From contig CAZAAK010000046.1 in assembly GCA_964483145.1 (NCBI GenBank), positions 1-19,921 of the forward strand: 19,921 nt of DNA, given 5' to 3'. Source of the DNA: Colimorpha sp964483145 (GTDB lineage Bacteria; Bacteroidota; Bacteroidia; Bacteroidales; P3). Of this stretch, positions 9,044 to 16,943 are shown one piece after another. Below the pieces are notes generated by a model. It ran no database searches. It saw nothing but the letters and a program-made list of their open reading frames with translations, and was not told the DNA's origin. Position numbers and translations under genes: made by a program. Within the stretch, counting starts at the first letter, position 1, and every line of letters begins with the position of its first letter.

Positions 9044-9073
9044 CAGCCGGATTTAAAAAAAATACCTTTCCAT

Positions 9074-10579
9074 ATGAAGCAAGAAGAACTGAAACTTAAT
9101 CCCAACCGCTTGGTTCAATTCCTCCAAAAACCCATGAAAGAATTCACCAAGGCCGATATCCTCCGGGTCATCGAGGAGTTCGAAATCGAGATGATCAACT
9201 TCCGCTACATGGCAAACGACGGCAAGCTCAAGACACTGAACTTTGTCATTAACAGCCTCGAACATGCCGACGAAATCCTCACCTCCGGCGAGCGTGTTGA
9301 CGGCAGCAGCCTCTTCCCCTATATCGAGGCCGGCAACAGCGACCTTTATGTCATCCCACGCTTCCGCACTGCTTTTCTCGACCCCTTTGCCGACATCCCC
9401 ACCCTGGATCTGTTGTGCAACTTCTACACAAAGGACGGCAAGCCCTTTGAAATGGCTCCCGAATACACCCTGCACAAGGCCGGCAATGCTTTTCGCGAGG
9501 TAACCGGTGGCATGGAGTTCGAGACCATGGGCGAGCTAGAGTACTACGTTATTGCCTCCCGTGAGGACGACTACCAGGCTGAGGACCAGCACGGCTACCA
9601 CAATTCCACTCCTTTCTGCAAATTCGAGAGTTTCCGCACCGAGGCCATGAAACTCATTGCCGAATGCGGTGGCTTGATCAAATACGGCCACAGCGAGGTG
9701 GGCAATTTCTACCATGAGCAGAACATGTATGAGCAAAACGAAATCGAGTTTCTCCCCACCACCCTTGAGGACTCTGCCGACCAGCTAGTCATTGCCAAAT
9801 GGATTATGCGCACCCTTGGCAACCAATACGGCATCACCGTTACCTTTGCGCCCAAGATTACCGTTGGCAAAGCCGGTAGCGGCATGCATATCCACACCCG
9901 CATCAGCAAGGACGGCAAGAACATGTATGTTGGCGAAAACGGCCTCTCCGATGTAGCCTTGAAAGCCGTTGCAGGCATCCTCCAATGTGCCGGATCCCTC
10001 ACCGCCTTTGGCGACACCAACCCCACCAGCTACTTCCGCCTGGTGCCCCACCAGGAAGCGCCTACCAACATCTGCTGGGGCGACCGCAACCGCAGCGCCA
10101 TGGTCCGTGTGCCTCTGGGCTGGACCAAGGGATCGGGCAACATGATGGCAAGCTGTAACCCATTGGAGGAGAACAAATCCGTCGATTTTAGCCACAAGCA
10201 AACCATCGAGCTCCGCACCCCCGACGGTAGCGCCAACGTCTATCTGTTGCTAGCCGGCATGGCCGTTGCCGCCCGCCACGGTTTTGAGATGGAGAATGCC
10301 ATCGAGTATGCGCGCGAGCGCTACGTGAGCGTCAACATCTTTGAACATGAAGAGGTTCTCAAACGCCTTGATGTGTTGCCCGACAGCTGTGCTGCCAGCG
10401 CCGACCTGCTCGAACGCGACCGCGGCGTCTATGAGGAACGGGGCGTCTTCGCTCCCGGCCTTATCGATGGCATCATCAAAGAGCTCCGCTCATTCAACGA
10501 TCGCACGCTACGCGCCGATATTGGCAACGATTCCGAAAAGATTCTCGAATTGGTTGACACCTACATGCACTGCGGCTGA
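9074..10579 (+). CDS. glnA: Glutamine synthetase, type I-like
   Basis: The 501-residue protein joins ammonia to glutamate using ATP. The N-terminal beta-grasp domain covers about residues 15-110 and the catalytic domain the remainder. Visible motifs are the metal-binding GELEYY segment, EQNEIEF, GSGMHIH around residues 268-274 (histidine H272), the ATP-site segment NPTSYFRLVPHQEAPTN and the late catalytic arginine segment ELRTPDGSAN. No NLYDLPPEE-like adenylylation segment is present in the C-terminal region, so control by adenylylation is unlikely. The sequence fits the Bacteroidota GSI-like subfamily of about 500 residues rather than the long GSIII type. The ATG at 9074 lies 30 nt after the promoter element; a longer in-frame extension from 8960 would run through that promoter. 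The stop TGA overlaps the folK ATG by one base, which implies coupled translation. Confidence 0.92.
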   Translation: MKQEELKLNPNRLVQFLQKPMKEFTKADILRVIEEFEIEMINFRYMANDGKLKTLNFVINSLEHADEILTSGERVDGSSLFPYIEAGNSDLYVIPRFRTAFLDPFADIPTLDLLCNFYTKDGKPFEMAPEYTLHKAGNAFREVTGGMEFETMGELEYYVIASREDDYQAEDQHGYHNSTPFCKFESFRTEAMKLIAECGGLIKYGHSEVGNFYHEQNMYEQNEIEFLPTTLEDSADQLVIAKWIMRTLGNQYGITVTFAPKITVGKAGSGMHIHTRISKDGKNMYVGENGLSDVALKAVAGILQCAGSLTAFGDTNPTSYFRLVPHQEAPTNICWGDRNRSAMVRVPLGWTKGSGNMMASCNPLEENKSVDFSHKQTIELRTPDGSANVYLLLAGMAVAARHGFEMENAIEYARERYVSVNIFEHEEVLKRLDVLPDSCAASADLLERDRGVYEERGVFAPGLIDGIIKELRSFNDRTLRADIGNDSEKILELVDTYMHCG

Positions 10580-11091
10580 TGAATGCCGAATCGCTTTTCC
10601 TGCTTATTGGCGGCAACCAAGGCGACCGCAAGGCCACGCTAGGCCAAGCTACAGACCTGATACAACAACGTATCGGGTCTGTTGTTGGTTCTTCTGCCGT
10701 CTACCAGACGGCCCCTTGGGGCGACTTTGCTGGGGATGAGAAGCCTCAAGATTTTCTCAACCAAGCACTTGAAGTGCGCACAAGTCTCTCCCCCTACGAA
10801 TGCCTCGCCCAGGCGCTAGCTATCGAAAAGGAGTTGGGTCGCGTACGGGAAGGCTCTACGCCAAAGCTCTATTACTCGCGCCCCATCGACATCGACATGA
10901 TTCTCTACGGTTCCCTTGTCATCCGCTCCCCCAAACTCATCCTCCCCCACCCCCGAATGCACTTACGCCGATTTGTACTCGTGCCGTTGTGCGAAATTGC
11001 AGGCGAACGCATCCATCCTGTTTTCAACAAAACCATTTTGCAACTTTTATCCGAATGTCCAGACACCTCTTTCTGCTCTGTTTGCTGCTGA
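10579..11091 (+). CDS. folK: 2-amino-4-hydroxy-6-hydroxymethyldihydropteridine pyrophosphokinase (HPPK)
   Basis: The 170-residue cytoplasmic enzyme transfers pyrophosphate from ATP to hydroxymethyldihydropterin in folate synthesis. The N-terminal LLIGGNQGDR matches the family start. AVYQTAPWG is the pterin-binding segment, and SRPIDIDMILYG contains the metal-binding aspartates D104 and D106. LPHPRMHLRRFVLVPL is the C-terminal family signature. The start codon overlaps the glnA stop (TGATG), and the last 37 nt overlap the signal-peptide region of the TonB receptor gene. It is therefore probably translated from the glnA transcript. The other folate genes are not in the window. Confidence 0.93.
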   Translation: MNAESLFLLIGGNQGDRKATLGQATDLIQQRIGSVVGSSAVYQTAPWGDFAGDEKPQDFLNQALEVRTSLSPYECLAQALAIEKELGRVREGSTPKLYYSRPIDIDMILYGSLVIRSPKLILPHPRMHLRRFVLVPLCEIAGERIHPVFNKTILQLLSECPDTSFCSVCC

Positions 11092-13493
11092 CCCCCCTGC
11101 TCTGCTTCGCCCAACATACCGTCAGCGGCACTGTCACCGACCAGGCTAGCGGCGAAACGCTCATTGGCGCTACCATTTTGGACCAAGGTAGCGGCAAAGG
11201 CACCACCACCGATGCCAACGGCCGTTTCTCCCTCACCCTTAAAGGCGACAGCGCGTTGCTCCGCATCACCTATGTAGGGTATGAGCCCCTCTACGATACT
11301 TTGGTCCTTACTGCCAACCACCCCCGCAACTACACCCTTAAGCCTAGCATACAACTTCAGGAGGTCACCATCACCGCCCAGCGGGTCAACTCCCGCGAGT
11401 CGGCGCAGATGAGCGCTTTGGAGATGCCCGTCGAGCAACTGAAGACTGTGCCGGTTCTTTTTGGTGAAGCCGACATCCTCAAAGCCATCCAGCTCCTGCC
11501 CGGGGTACAGTCCGGCAACGAGGGCACGGGCGGCATGTACGTCCGCGGTGGCGGCCCCGACGAAAACCTCTTTCTGCTGGACGGCGTCCCGCTGTACAAT
11601 GTCAACCACCTTGGTGGATTTTTCTCCGCCTTTAATGCCGATGCGGTCAAGAACGTCACCCTCTACAAAGGCAGCTTCCCCGCCCGCTTCGGCGGTCGAC
11701 TCTCCAGCGTGCTGGATGTGGCCACCAACAACGGCAACGACAAGGATATCCACTGCAATGCCTCCCTCGGCCTTATCTCGGCCAAGCTAGCAGTAGAAGG
11801 GCCCATAGTCCCCGGCAAGACCACTTTCTCGCTCTCCGCCCGCCGGACCTATGCCGACCTTTTGCTCCGCCCTTTGGTAGCACGGATGGCATTGGACGCC
11901 GACGGCAAAACCAAACTCAATGCAGGCTACCATTTCTACGACATCAATGCCAAGGCCGTCCATACCTTTTCCGACAAAAGCCGCCTCTATGCCACTTTTT
12001 ATGCTGGCGATGACGATGCCAATATCCGCATACGCACCGAGAGCAGCCTTCAGGAGGACCAATACCTCTCTTACTCCAATAACTGGGGCAATGTAGTTGG
12101 AGGACTTCGCTGGAACTATGTGCTCGGGCCCCGCCTGTTCATGAACCTGTCGGCATCCTACACCCAATACACCAACGCCATGGATGTCGGCATCGAGTCC
12201 GTGGCCACCCTCAACGATGGCACCGAACAGGTCTCCACCATCGACGGCAACTACCTCTCCAGCATCCGCGACCTTACAGGCCGTGCCGACTTTGCCTTTG
12301 CTCCCAACACCAGCCACGACATCCAGTTCGGCACCTACCTCACCCACCACTGGGTCCGACCCAGCGTGGCTAGTGCAAGCGTCGACTACTACGACCAAAT
12401 CCAGATGAACGAAGCCTGGCAGATGGACACCAATATCCAGGATGCCACCGTCCTTGCCAACGACTGGGCAGTCTTTGCCGAGGACGACTGGAGCATCAAC
12501 GACCACATCAAGGTCAACTATGGCCTACACTTCAGCGGTTTTCAGGTAGAGAATTCATTCTATCCGTCCCTTCAGCCTCGCCTTTCGGCACGGCTTCTGC
12601 TGGGCGAAAACCTCTCTGTCAAGGCTGGCTACGCCTACATGACGCAGTACATGCACCTGCTCTCCACCACCAGCGTCTCGATGCCCACCGACCTGTGGGT
12701 GCCCTCCACCGACCGCATTCGGCCCATGAATGCCCATCAGGTAGCGGCAAGCCTTTGCTACAACATCCCGCTAGTGGCGGAGCTCTCCGTGGAGGGCTAC
12801 TACAAGCACATGTCCAACCTCATCGAGTACAAGGACGGCATGACCGCCTTCGGCACTTCCCAAGGGTGGGAGGACCTTGTCTGCCTAGGCGATGGCTGGA
12901 CCTATGGCGTGGAGTTCCTCGCGCAGCGCAACTTTGGTGAGTTTACCGGCTGGGTAGCCTACACCTGGAGCCGCACTACCCACCTCTTCAACCGCGAGGG
13001 CCAGGTGCTCAACCACGGCAATCCGTTCCCTGCCAAATACGACCGCCGACACGACTTCTCCATTGTGCTCAACTACAAGTTCAGCGAACGTTTCGACGTC
13101 TCTGCCACTTGGGTCTTCTGCACCGGCAACACTGCCACCCTGGCCATGCAACGCTATCCGCAAGCTTCCGACGACCCCGAAGACTATAACTCAGGCGGCC
13201 ACAACCTCTCCTACATCAGCAGCCGCAACAACTATCGCATGCCCAACTACCACCGCGCCGATGTCAGCGCCAACTTCCACCGTACCTTCAAAACCCGCCG
13301 CACTCTTGCCAACGGTCAGCCCCGCCGCATCCGCCGCACCATCAATGCAAGCATCTACAACCTCTACAACCACGCCAACCCCTACATCACCTACACTAGC
13401 AACCGATACACCTACCGCGGGTACTCCCGCGCGCTCGTCCAACTCTCCATTTTCCCCATCCTGCCATCGGTTTCCTACACACTCTATTTCTGA
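11055..13493 (+). CDS. TonB-dependent outer-membrane receptor with N-terminal carboxypeptidase-like regulatory domain
   Basis: The 812-residue protein has a signal peptide (residues about 1-19, then QHTVSG), which fixes the ATG at 11055. Residues about 20-105 form a CarboxypepD_reg-like beta domain (VSGTVTDQASGETLIGATI). The plug follows at about 125-235 (QLLPGVQSGNEGTGGMYVRG, LLDGVPLYNVNHLGGFF). The remainder is the 22-stranded barrel, ending in the aromatic outer-membrane insertion signal LYF. It imports a ligand across the outer membrane using TonB energy. The gene that follows encodes a DUF4249 lipoprotein, not SusD, so this is the DUF4249-linked receptor class and not a SusCD polysaccharide system. 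The ligand is not evident. The 5' end overlaps folK by 37 nt, an odd link between a cytoplasmic folate enzyme and an envelope transporter. Confidence 0.92.
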   Translation: MSRHLFLLCLLLTPLLCFAQHTVSGTVTDQASGETLIGATILDQGSGKGTTTDANGRFSLTLKGDSALLRITYVGYEPLYDTLVLTANHPRNYTLKPSIQLQEVTITAQRVNSRESAQMSALEMPVEQLKTVPVLFGEADILKAIQLLPGVQSGNEGTGGMYVRGGGPDENLFLLDGVPLYNVNHLGGFFSAFNADAVKNVTLYKGSFPARFGGRLSSVLDVATNNGNDKDIHCNASLGLISAKLAVEGPIVPGKTTFSLSARRTYADLLLRPLVARMALDADGKTKLNAGYHFYDINAKAVHTFSDKSRLYATFYAGDDDANIRIRTESSLQEDQYLSYSNNWGNVVGGLRWNYVLGPRLFMNLSASYTQYTNAMDVGIESVATLNDGTEQVSTIDGNYLSSIRDLTGRADFAFAPNTSHDIQFGTYLTHHWVRPSVASASVDYYDQIQMNEAWQMDTNIQDATVLANDWAVFAEDDWSINDHIKVNYGLHFSGFQVENSFYPSLQPRLSARLLLGENLSVKAGYAYMTQYMHLLSTTSVSMPTDLWVPSTDRIRPMNAHQVAASLCYNIPLVAELSVEGYYKHMSNLIEYKDGMTAFGTSQGWEDLVCLGDGWTYGVEFLAQRNFGEFTGWVAYTWSRTTHLFNREGQVLNHGNPFPAKYDRRHDFSIVLNYKFSERFDVSATWVFCTGNTATLAMQRYPQASDDPEDYNSGGHNLSYISSRNNYRMPNYHRADVSANFHRTFKTRRTLANGQPRRIRRTINASIYNLYNHANPYITYTSNRYTYRGYSRALVQLSIFPILPSVSYTLYF

Positions 13494-13521
13494 CAAATCT
13501 GTTGAGGGTAGCATCGCCCCC

Positions 13522-13539
13522 CCCTACAAAAACTCCGCG
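13522..13539 (+). repeat. 18-nt direct repeat, copy 1 (upstream of the DUF4249 gene)
   Basis: CCCTACAAAAACTCCGCG occurs exactly here and again at 14619-14636 inside the 3' end of the following gene. In the gene it encodes LQKLRE close to the stop. Here the same frame reads LQKLRASHH, resembling the gene's own C-terminus LQKLRERTHH. It may be a relic of a duplicated DUF4249 3' end. Confidence 0.6.
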
Positions 13540-13597
13540 CCAGCCATCACGCTGCAATGCAGACAAGGCTCTGACCAAAACAAAACAACCCGCAAAA

Positions 13598-14653
13598 ATG
13601 AAAAGACTTATCCTCCTCCCAATCCTCGCACTCCTCTTTGTCGGCTGCGAGAAAGTCATCGAGGTCGATCCCCTCGACTCGCCCTCCCAACCAGTCCTCA
13701 ACGGCATGCCCTCCGTCGGGAAGCCGTTCTTTGTCTATTTTGCCAACAGCCATTTTTTCCTCGACACCAGCAACAACCACCTCATAGAGGATGTTGATAT
13801 GTCCCTCACTGTCAACGGCACCGACTACCGGCCCAACCGCGTCGATCGGTGCCGCTATTTTTTCGACTATACCCCGCAGGCCGACGACAGCCTCTCCATC
13901 CAAGTGCAAGCCCAAGGCCGCTCCGTCACCGCCAGCACCTATGTGCCCCGCATGCCCCAGATTAGCAACCCCGTGGCCTACATCAACAGCGACACCACCT
14001 TCAACCTGCTAGTGGTCAACTTCAACATCACCGACCCCGCTAGCTACCCCAACTACTACCGCTTTGGCATCACTCAGCGCGACAGCGGCGCCGTCTACAT
14101 CCCCTATTTCAACTTTTCCGACACCACGGACACCACCTACAACACCTACTTCTTCTGCTTCGACAAAGCGCTCACCTCGTCCAATGCCGCCGCCACCGAA
14201 GCCCTCTGGGGTTACTTCTACACCCAGTTGCTCACTACCGACGCCAATATCGACGGCCGCACCCACAATGCCTCCATCCTGCTCATCTTGCTCCGCGACA
14301 CCAACGAAATCCAACCCTATATTCACCAATACGAACTTTCCGTTGAGTGTGTCACCCCCGACCGTTACCGCTACCTACAAAATGTTGACGAAATCAGCAG
14401 CATGATGTCGCTGATTACCGAACCGCCGGAAGTCTACAGCAATGTCAACGGGGCTCTCGGCATCTTTGCTGGCACTGCCAAATGCACCTTTCCGCTCCTC
14501 ACCATCTCCGACGGGCAACCTGTCACCACAAAAGCCACTGCCAAAGGTAGCGCCTCCATCCCTGTTGTCGAGGATCCCACGCTTATCTCCCGCTACCGGC
14601 ATTTGATACCCAACGATGCCCTACAAAAACTCCGCGAACGCACCCACCACTAG
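13598..14653 (+). CDS. DUF4249 family lipoprotein, partner of the TonB receptor
   Basis: The 351-residue lipoprotein begins with a type II signal peptide whose lipobox FVGC places the lipidated cysteine at residue 17. The mature start CEKVIEVD is characteristic of DUF4249 proteins, as is the repeated beta-rich pattern of an immunoglobulin-like N-terminal part (SLTVNGTDYRPN, followed by YVPRMPQI). These proteins are encoded next to carboxypeptidase-domain TonB receptors in Bacteroidota and are thought to sit at the outer membrane as accessory ligand-binding partners; this role is inferred from context. The ATG at 13598 was chosen over an in-frame TTG at 13502 because it starts the signal peptide. 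The gap to the receptor gene is 104 nt and contains a run of eight Cs (13517-13524). Confidence 0.85.
   Translation: MKRLILLPILALLFVGCEKVIEVDPLDSPSQPVLNGMPSVGKPFFVYFANSHFFLDTSNNHLIEDVDMSLTVNGTDYRPNRVDRCRYFFDYTPQADDSLSIQVQAQGRSVTASTYVPRMPQISNPVAYINSDTTFNLLVVNFNITDPASYPNYYRFGITQRDSGAVYIPYFNFSDTTDTTYNTYFFCFDKALTSSNAAATEALWGYFYTQLLTTDANIDGRTHNASILLILLRDTNEIQPYIHQYELSVECVTPDRYRYLQNVDEISSMMSLITEPPEVYSNVNGALGIFAGTAKCTFPLLTISDGQPVTTKATAKGSASIPVVEDPTLISRYRHLIPNDALQKLRERTHH
14619..14636 (+). repeat. 18-nt direct repeat, copy 2 (within the DUF4249 gene 3' end)
   Basis: Exact second copy of CCCTACAAAAACTCCGCG, here coding for the last residues of the DUF4249 protein. The two copies are about 1.1 kb apart and so bracket the gene. 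Confidence 0.6.
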
Positions 14654-14713
14654 CCTGCCATCGGCACTTGAGACCTCCTATTCCAACTGTACCCCCTATT
14701 ATATCACCTCTCC

Positions 14714-15226
14714 TTGAATACCTACCTTTTGGGATACATGTACAGCGGCAAAACCACCGTCGGACGCCAACTTGCTCAATGCTTGGGTCAGCGTTTCGTC
14801 GACCTCGACCAACTCTTCGAGGAGCGCTACCACACCTCCATCCCCCTCTTTTTTAGCCGCTACGGCGAGGGAGCCTTCCGCCAGTTGGAGCAAGTAGTGC
14901 TCCACAGCACCGCGTGCCTAGGCGGTGCTATTGTCAGCACTGGGGGAGGAACGCCGTGCCATTTCGACAACATGCAGTGGATCAATCGCCACGGCGTTTC
15001 GGTATATCTAGAGGTCAGCGTCACGGAAATTCTTCGGCGCGCACAACGCTCGCGCAAACCGCGCCCTTTGCTCGCTGGCAAGAGTCCCCAAGAGCTCCGC
15101 GCCTTCATCCTCGCCCAACTCTCACATCGGCTACCCTACTATTCTCAGGCCCAAATCGTCTTCCCCGCCGACAGTGTCGACCTTCAAGCCCTGACACAAA
15201 AAATCCTTTCCGCGCCACTGCCGTAG
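14714..15226 (+). CDS. aroK: Shikimate kinase
   Basis: The 170-residue cytoplasmic enzyme phosphorylates shikimate with ATP in the chorismate pathway. The Walker A motif GYMYSGKTT is at residues 7-15, the shikimate-binding DLDQLFEERY begins at about 30, STGGGTP provides the glycine-rich substrate loop, and the LID region contains RKPRPLL. The start is a TTG at 14714. The frame is closed upstream by a stop at 14669, there is no in-frame ATG before the P-loop, and the next ATG would remove the first beta strand and half of the P-loop. It lies 60 nt after the DUF4249 gene on the same strand and may be read from the same transcript. It converges with the radical SAM gene of the cluster that carries DAHP synthase, another enzyme of the same pathway. 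Confidence 0.9.
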   Translation: MNTYLLGYMYSGKTTVGRQLAQCLGQRFVDLDQLFEERYHTSIPLFFSRYGEGAFRQLEQVVLHSTACLGGAIVSTGGGTPCHFDNMQWINRHGVSVYLEVSVTEILRRAQRSRKPRPLLAGKSPQELRAFILAQLSHRLPYYSQAQIVFPADSVDLQALTQKILSAPLP

Positions 15227-15266
15227 TGTAGCCTACATTCATCACCCGCCCCCGGTTCTCGTCCAA

Positions 15267-15302
15267 GGGCCACAGCCCAAGGCTCGGCACAACGCCGCAG
15301 CC
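15267..15302. terminator. Possible terminator hairpins between convergent genes
   Basis: Two short GC-rich inverted repeats lie here: GGGC-CACA-GCCC (15267-15278) and GGCTCGGC with GCCGCAGCC (15281-15288 and 15294-15302, imperfect). They fall between aroK (+) and the radical SAM gene (-). There is no T run on either strand, so any termination function is a guess. Confidence 0.25.
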
Positions 15303-15304
15303 GC

Positions 15305-16354
15305 CTAGTCCACTATGTGTTGCAGGCTGCACGACAGTAGCCGCCCTTCGTTGTCGTAGAGGTGCATCCCTCCACCTTCGCACCAGCGCCAGGCTTTGCA
15401 ATCGGCGCACTGCCCCTTGCGCGCCCACCGGCGGTCGCGGTAAGGGAGGAAACGGTTTTCCCATACCTCCCACAGATTGTCGCGGTAGATATTGCCCTGG
15501 CGGAAATTGCTGCGGATGCTAGTGCACCCCGATATGCCGCCATCGCATAGCACCGATGCCACTTCCACGCCTGCCCGGCAAAAGAAGCGGTGGTCGCGCA
15601 CTTTGGTCTCGTATCTCCCCAGGTAGCCCTCGCAAGCGTAGTTGCAAGCTATGTGCCCCTGCTTGCGGGTGCGCTGCACAAAGTCGAGCACTCCTGTGAA
15701 CTGGCTGTCGCTCAACCTCAGCTCCGCATCCCCTGCGGCACGCCCCATGGGGGCAATGGCAAAGATGCGCCAACGCCGGCACCCAAGCCCAAGCAGATGC
15801 TCCTTGATAGCTTCGAGCTGGTTGTAGTTGCGCTGGTTGACGCAGGTTACCACATCCCACAGCAAACCCGAAGTCCGCCCCAGCAGACCGATGGCCTTCG
15901 AGGCGCGCTCAAAGCCGCCCGGCGTCTGCCGCATCCAGTCGTGCTCTGGCTGCAAGCCGTCCAAGCTGACGGTAATGGAGTGCATGCCGCTACGCAGCAA
16001 ACCGATTAACCGGCTTTCGTCCAACAAAAAACCGTTAGTCACCATCCCCCAAGGGAATTCGCGCCGGAGCAACTCCTGCCCGCAGGCCTCAAGGTCGGGC
16101 CGCAGCAAAGGTTCGCCACCAGTAAAGACCACAAACACCTTGTGCGGGTCCACATGTGGGGCAATTGTGTCCAAAGCCCCAAAGAAGTCCGCTGCCGGCA
16201 TGTCGGGCACTGCGGGGCTGGCTGTGCAGTCGCTGCCACAATGCCGGCAATGCATGTTGCACCGCAACGTGCACTCCCAAAAGAGCGTCCTAAGCGGGTG
16301 CAGTCGGCTTTCGTTGTGCCTGTACTGCCGCCAGATTTCATCCTTGATGTTCAC
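15305..16354 (-). CDS. Radical SAM/SPASM protein of the lipoprotein-associated family (TIGR04133-like)
   Basis: The 349-residue enzyme has the radical SAM cluster motif C32-x3-C36-x2-C39 (CNMHCRHC) and the SAM-binding TGGEPLL at 78-84, in a partial TIM barrel of about residues 24-230. A cysteine-rich C-terminal SPASM region follows, with C241, C259, C270, C277, C316, C319, C325 and C342 able to hold auxiliary Fe-S clusters. SPASM enzymes usually modify peptides or proteins. This architecture, together with the adjacent lipoprotein, matches the family pair TIGR04133/TIGR04134, in which the enzyme is proposed to act on or with the lipoprotein; the chemistry is unknown. The start is GTG at 16354. 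An in-frame stop lies two codons upstream (16361-16363) and the next Met is inside the cluster motif, so no ATG start is possible. The gap to the lipoprotein gene is 13 nt. Confidence 0.88.
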   Translation of the reverse strand: MNIKDEIWRQYRHNESRLHPLRTLFWECTLRCNMHCRHCGSDCTASPAVPDMPAADFFGALDTIAPHVDPHKVFVVFTGGEPLLRPDLEACGQELLRREFPWGMVTNGFLLDESRLIGLLRSGMHSITVSLDGLQPEHDWMRQTPGGFERASKAIGLLGRTSGLLWDVVTCVNQRNYNQLEAIKEHLLGLGCRRWRIFAIAPMGRAAGDAELRLSDSQFTGVLDFVQRTRKQGHIACNYACEGYLGRYETKVRDHRFFCRAGVEVASVLCDGGISGCTSIRSNFRQGNIYRDNLWEVWENRFLPYRDRRWARKGQCADCKAWRWCEGGGMHLYDNEGRLLSCSLQHIVD

Positions 16355-16367
16355 CTGTTGCTAAGTT

Positions 16368-16925
16368 TTACTTCTCTTCCACAACAATCTCCACCTCTTT
16401 GGACCGCTGGCCTTGATACCACTTCGAGCCCTGCTCGGTCTGATCCTCCGGGCCAAACTTTACCTCCAGCATTTGGCTTTGGTAGCTGCCGCCCTTTTCG
16501 CCATCGATGTCGCGCACTATCACACGTTGACTCTCCACAGGCACGTCGCGCACCGAGGCCTCGAACCGTCCCTCGGCGTCGGTGGTGTCGGAGGCACTGC
16601 GCAGATACTGCTGCACATGCGGGTTATCCTCCTGCATGTAATCCGGCGAGATGTCGATGGTTTGGTTGACCAGCACCACCTGCATGCCCTCCACGGGCCT
16701 GCCCTCGGCATCTACCACGCGGCCGCTCAACCTAAAGTCCATCTGAGGCACGCCGTACATCACGGCAAAGTTGCGCGCGTCCGGCTCCACCACAGGGTCT
16801 TTGGGGTCGAGTGGTGGCTGAGTGCCTTTGGTCGCCTCCTTCGGGCTGTGGCATGCAGTCATGCCCAGTAGACCCATGGCCGTCATCAACAGCCAGTTCT
16901 TCAGCTTCAAAAAACGTATCTTCAT
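16368..16925 (-). CDS. Radical SAM-associated putative lipoprotein (TIGR04134-like)
   Basis: The 185-residue protein has a type II signal peptide with a long hydrophobic stretch (residues about 11-24) and lipobox MTAC, lipidated cysteine C25. A proline- and acid-rich linker follows, then MYGVP at 56-60 and a carboxypeptidase-regulatory-like beta domain starting at about residue 63 (FRLSGRVVDAEGRPVEGMQVV, DAEGRFEASV). The MYGVP segment just before that domain, the length and the neighbour match the putative lipoproteins that accompany TIGR04133 radical SAM proteins. It may be the substrate or the anchor of the adjacent enzyme; no modification site can be read from sequence. There is only one cysteine, C25, so a cysteine thioether would have to involve the lipid-anchoring residue. 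It lies 18 nt after the DAHP synthase gene and 13 nt before the radical SAM start. Confidence 0.82.
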   Translation of the reverse strand: MKIRFLKLKNWLLMTAMGLLGMTACHSPKEATKGTQPPLDPKDPVVEPDARNFAVMYGVPQMDFRLSGRVVDAEGRPVEGMQVVLVNQTIDISPDYMQEDNPHVQQYLRSASDTTDAEGRFEASVRDVPVESQRVIVRDIDGEKGGSYQSQMLEVKFGPEDQTEQGSKWYQGQRSKEVEIVVEEK

Positions 16926-16943
16926 AATATTTCGCTTTGCGGT

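Noticed and set aside
13517..13524. Run of eight Cs as a phase-variation tract
   Set aside because: It lies between genes and not in a coding frame or a recognisable promoter spacer, so a switching role cannot be supported.
11055..14653. SusC/SusD polysaccharide utilisation locus
   Set aside because: The partner lipoprotein is DUF4249 and not SusD, the receptor lacks the length of typical SusC, and no glycosidase lies in this cluster; the GH20 gene is 8 kb away on a separate transcript.
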